Origin: Cyclobacteriaceae bacterium
GTDB taxonomy: Bacteria; Bacteroidota; Bacteroidia; Cytophagales; Cyclobacteriaceae
Assembly: GCA_015492915.1 (NCBI GenBank)
Contig: WGED01000649.1
Span: 1-6,077 of the forward strand
DNA length: 6,077 nt
Reading direction: 5' to 3'
The notes under the pieces are model-generated. The model made no database searches. It was given only the letters and a program-made list of their open reading frames with translations, and was not told the origin of the DNA. Both the position numbers and the translations under genes were made by a program. Shown piece after piece: positions 6,051-6,077 of the stretch (its first letter is position 1; the number at the start of each line of letters is the position of its first letter).

Positions 6051-6057
6051 ATGCTGC
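5983..6057 (+). repeat. Nested inverted repeats that enclose the start codon of the next ORF
   Basis: The outer arms GCAGCATGA (5983-5991) and TCATGCTGC (6049-6057) are a perfect 9-bp inverted repeat. Between them GTTAAAATA (5999-6007) pairs with TATTTTAAC (6019-6027); a T-G wobble and the three pairs TGA/TCA continue this stem to a 3-base loop, giving 13 pairs in 29 bases. TTTG (5995-5998) and CAAA (6036-6039) can add four pairs. The right outer arm contains the ATG at 6051-6053, so a transcript entering from upstream would fold with that start codon base-paired. It lacks a terminator-type T-tract. Confidence 0.6.
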
Positions 6058-6077
6058 AACATAAAGATACACACAAG
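6051..6077 (+). CDS. Possible start of an ORF running off the right edge
   Basis: An ATG at 6051 opens nine codons to the window end (MLQHKDTHK), with an in-frame stop upstream at 6024-6026. Too little is visible to identify it. The only supporting context is the strong inverted repeat placed over its start codon, an arrangement seen in some insertion-sequence transposase genes. It may equally be no gene at all. Confidence 0.3.

Overview
The window looks like chromosomal DNA from a member of the Bacteroidota. The main evidence is the 804-residue TonB-dependent receptor, which carries an N-terminal carboxypeptidase-regulatory-like domain before its plug, a layout typical of that phylum. AT-rich leaders with no clear Shine-Dalgarno sequences fit this too. 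I cannot place it to genus.

Layout from left to right: (1) a minus-strand gene for a small exported protein of unknown function, cut by the left edge (1-304); (2) a gene-free divergent region (305-566); (3) a plus-strand gene for a histidine-rich exported or membrane-anchored protein (567-1016; a TTG at 558 is a less likely start); (4) a 138-base gap holding a 23-bp imperfect palindrome with a 7-1-7 core, which has the geometry of a Fur-family (Fur/Zur/Nur-type) operator; (5) the TonB-dependent receptor (1155-3569) and a strong hairpin terminator; (6) on the minus strand, a type II pantothenate kinase (3678-4499); (7) a short divergent region with three copies of an AATTCATG motif; (8) a plus-strand acidic protein of unknown function with a winged-helix-like C-terminus (4647-5021); (9) on the minus strand, a six-helix NicO/UreH-like membrane transporter with a histidine-rich loop (5077-5796); (10) a 254-base AT-rich stretch ending in nested inverted repeats that overlap the start codon of an ORF running off the right edge.

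The working model is a transition-metal acquisition and handling locus (zinc, nickel or cobalt; the metal cannot be read from the sequence). The receptor, whose plug carries a cluster of histidines, would import a metal or metal complex across the outer membrane. The small protein with 20 histidines would bind metal in the envelope. The NicO/UreH-like protein would move metal across the inner membrane. A Fur-family repressor acting at the 7-1-7 palindrome would tie the receptor to metal status. The pantothenate kinase (first step of CoA synthesis) and the 124-residue protein sit between the two halves and have no evident link to metals. The most attractive points for follow-up are the palindrome, the histidine-rich protein, and the start-codon-sequestering repeat at the right edge.
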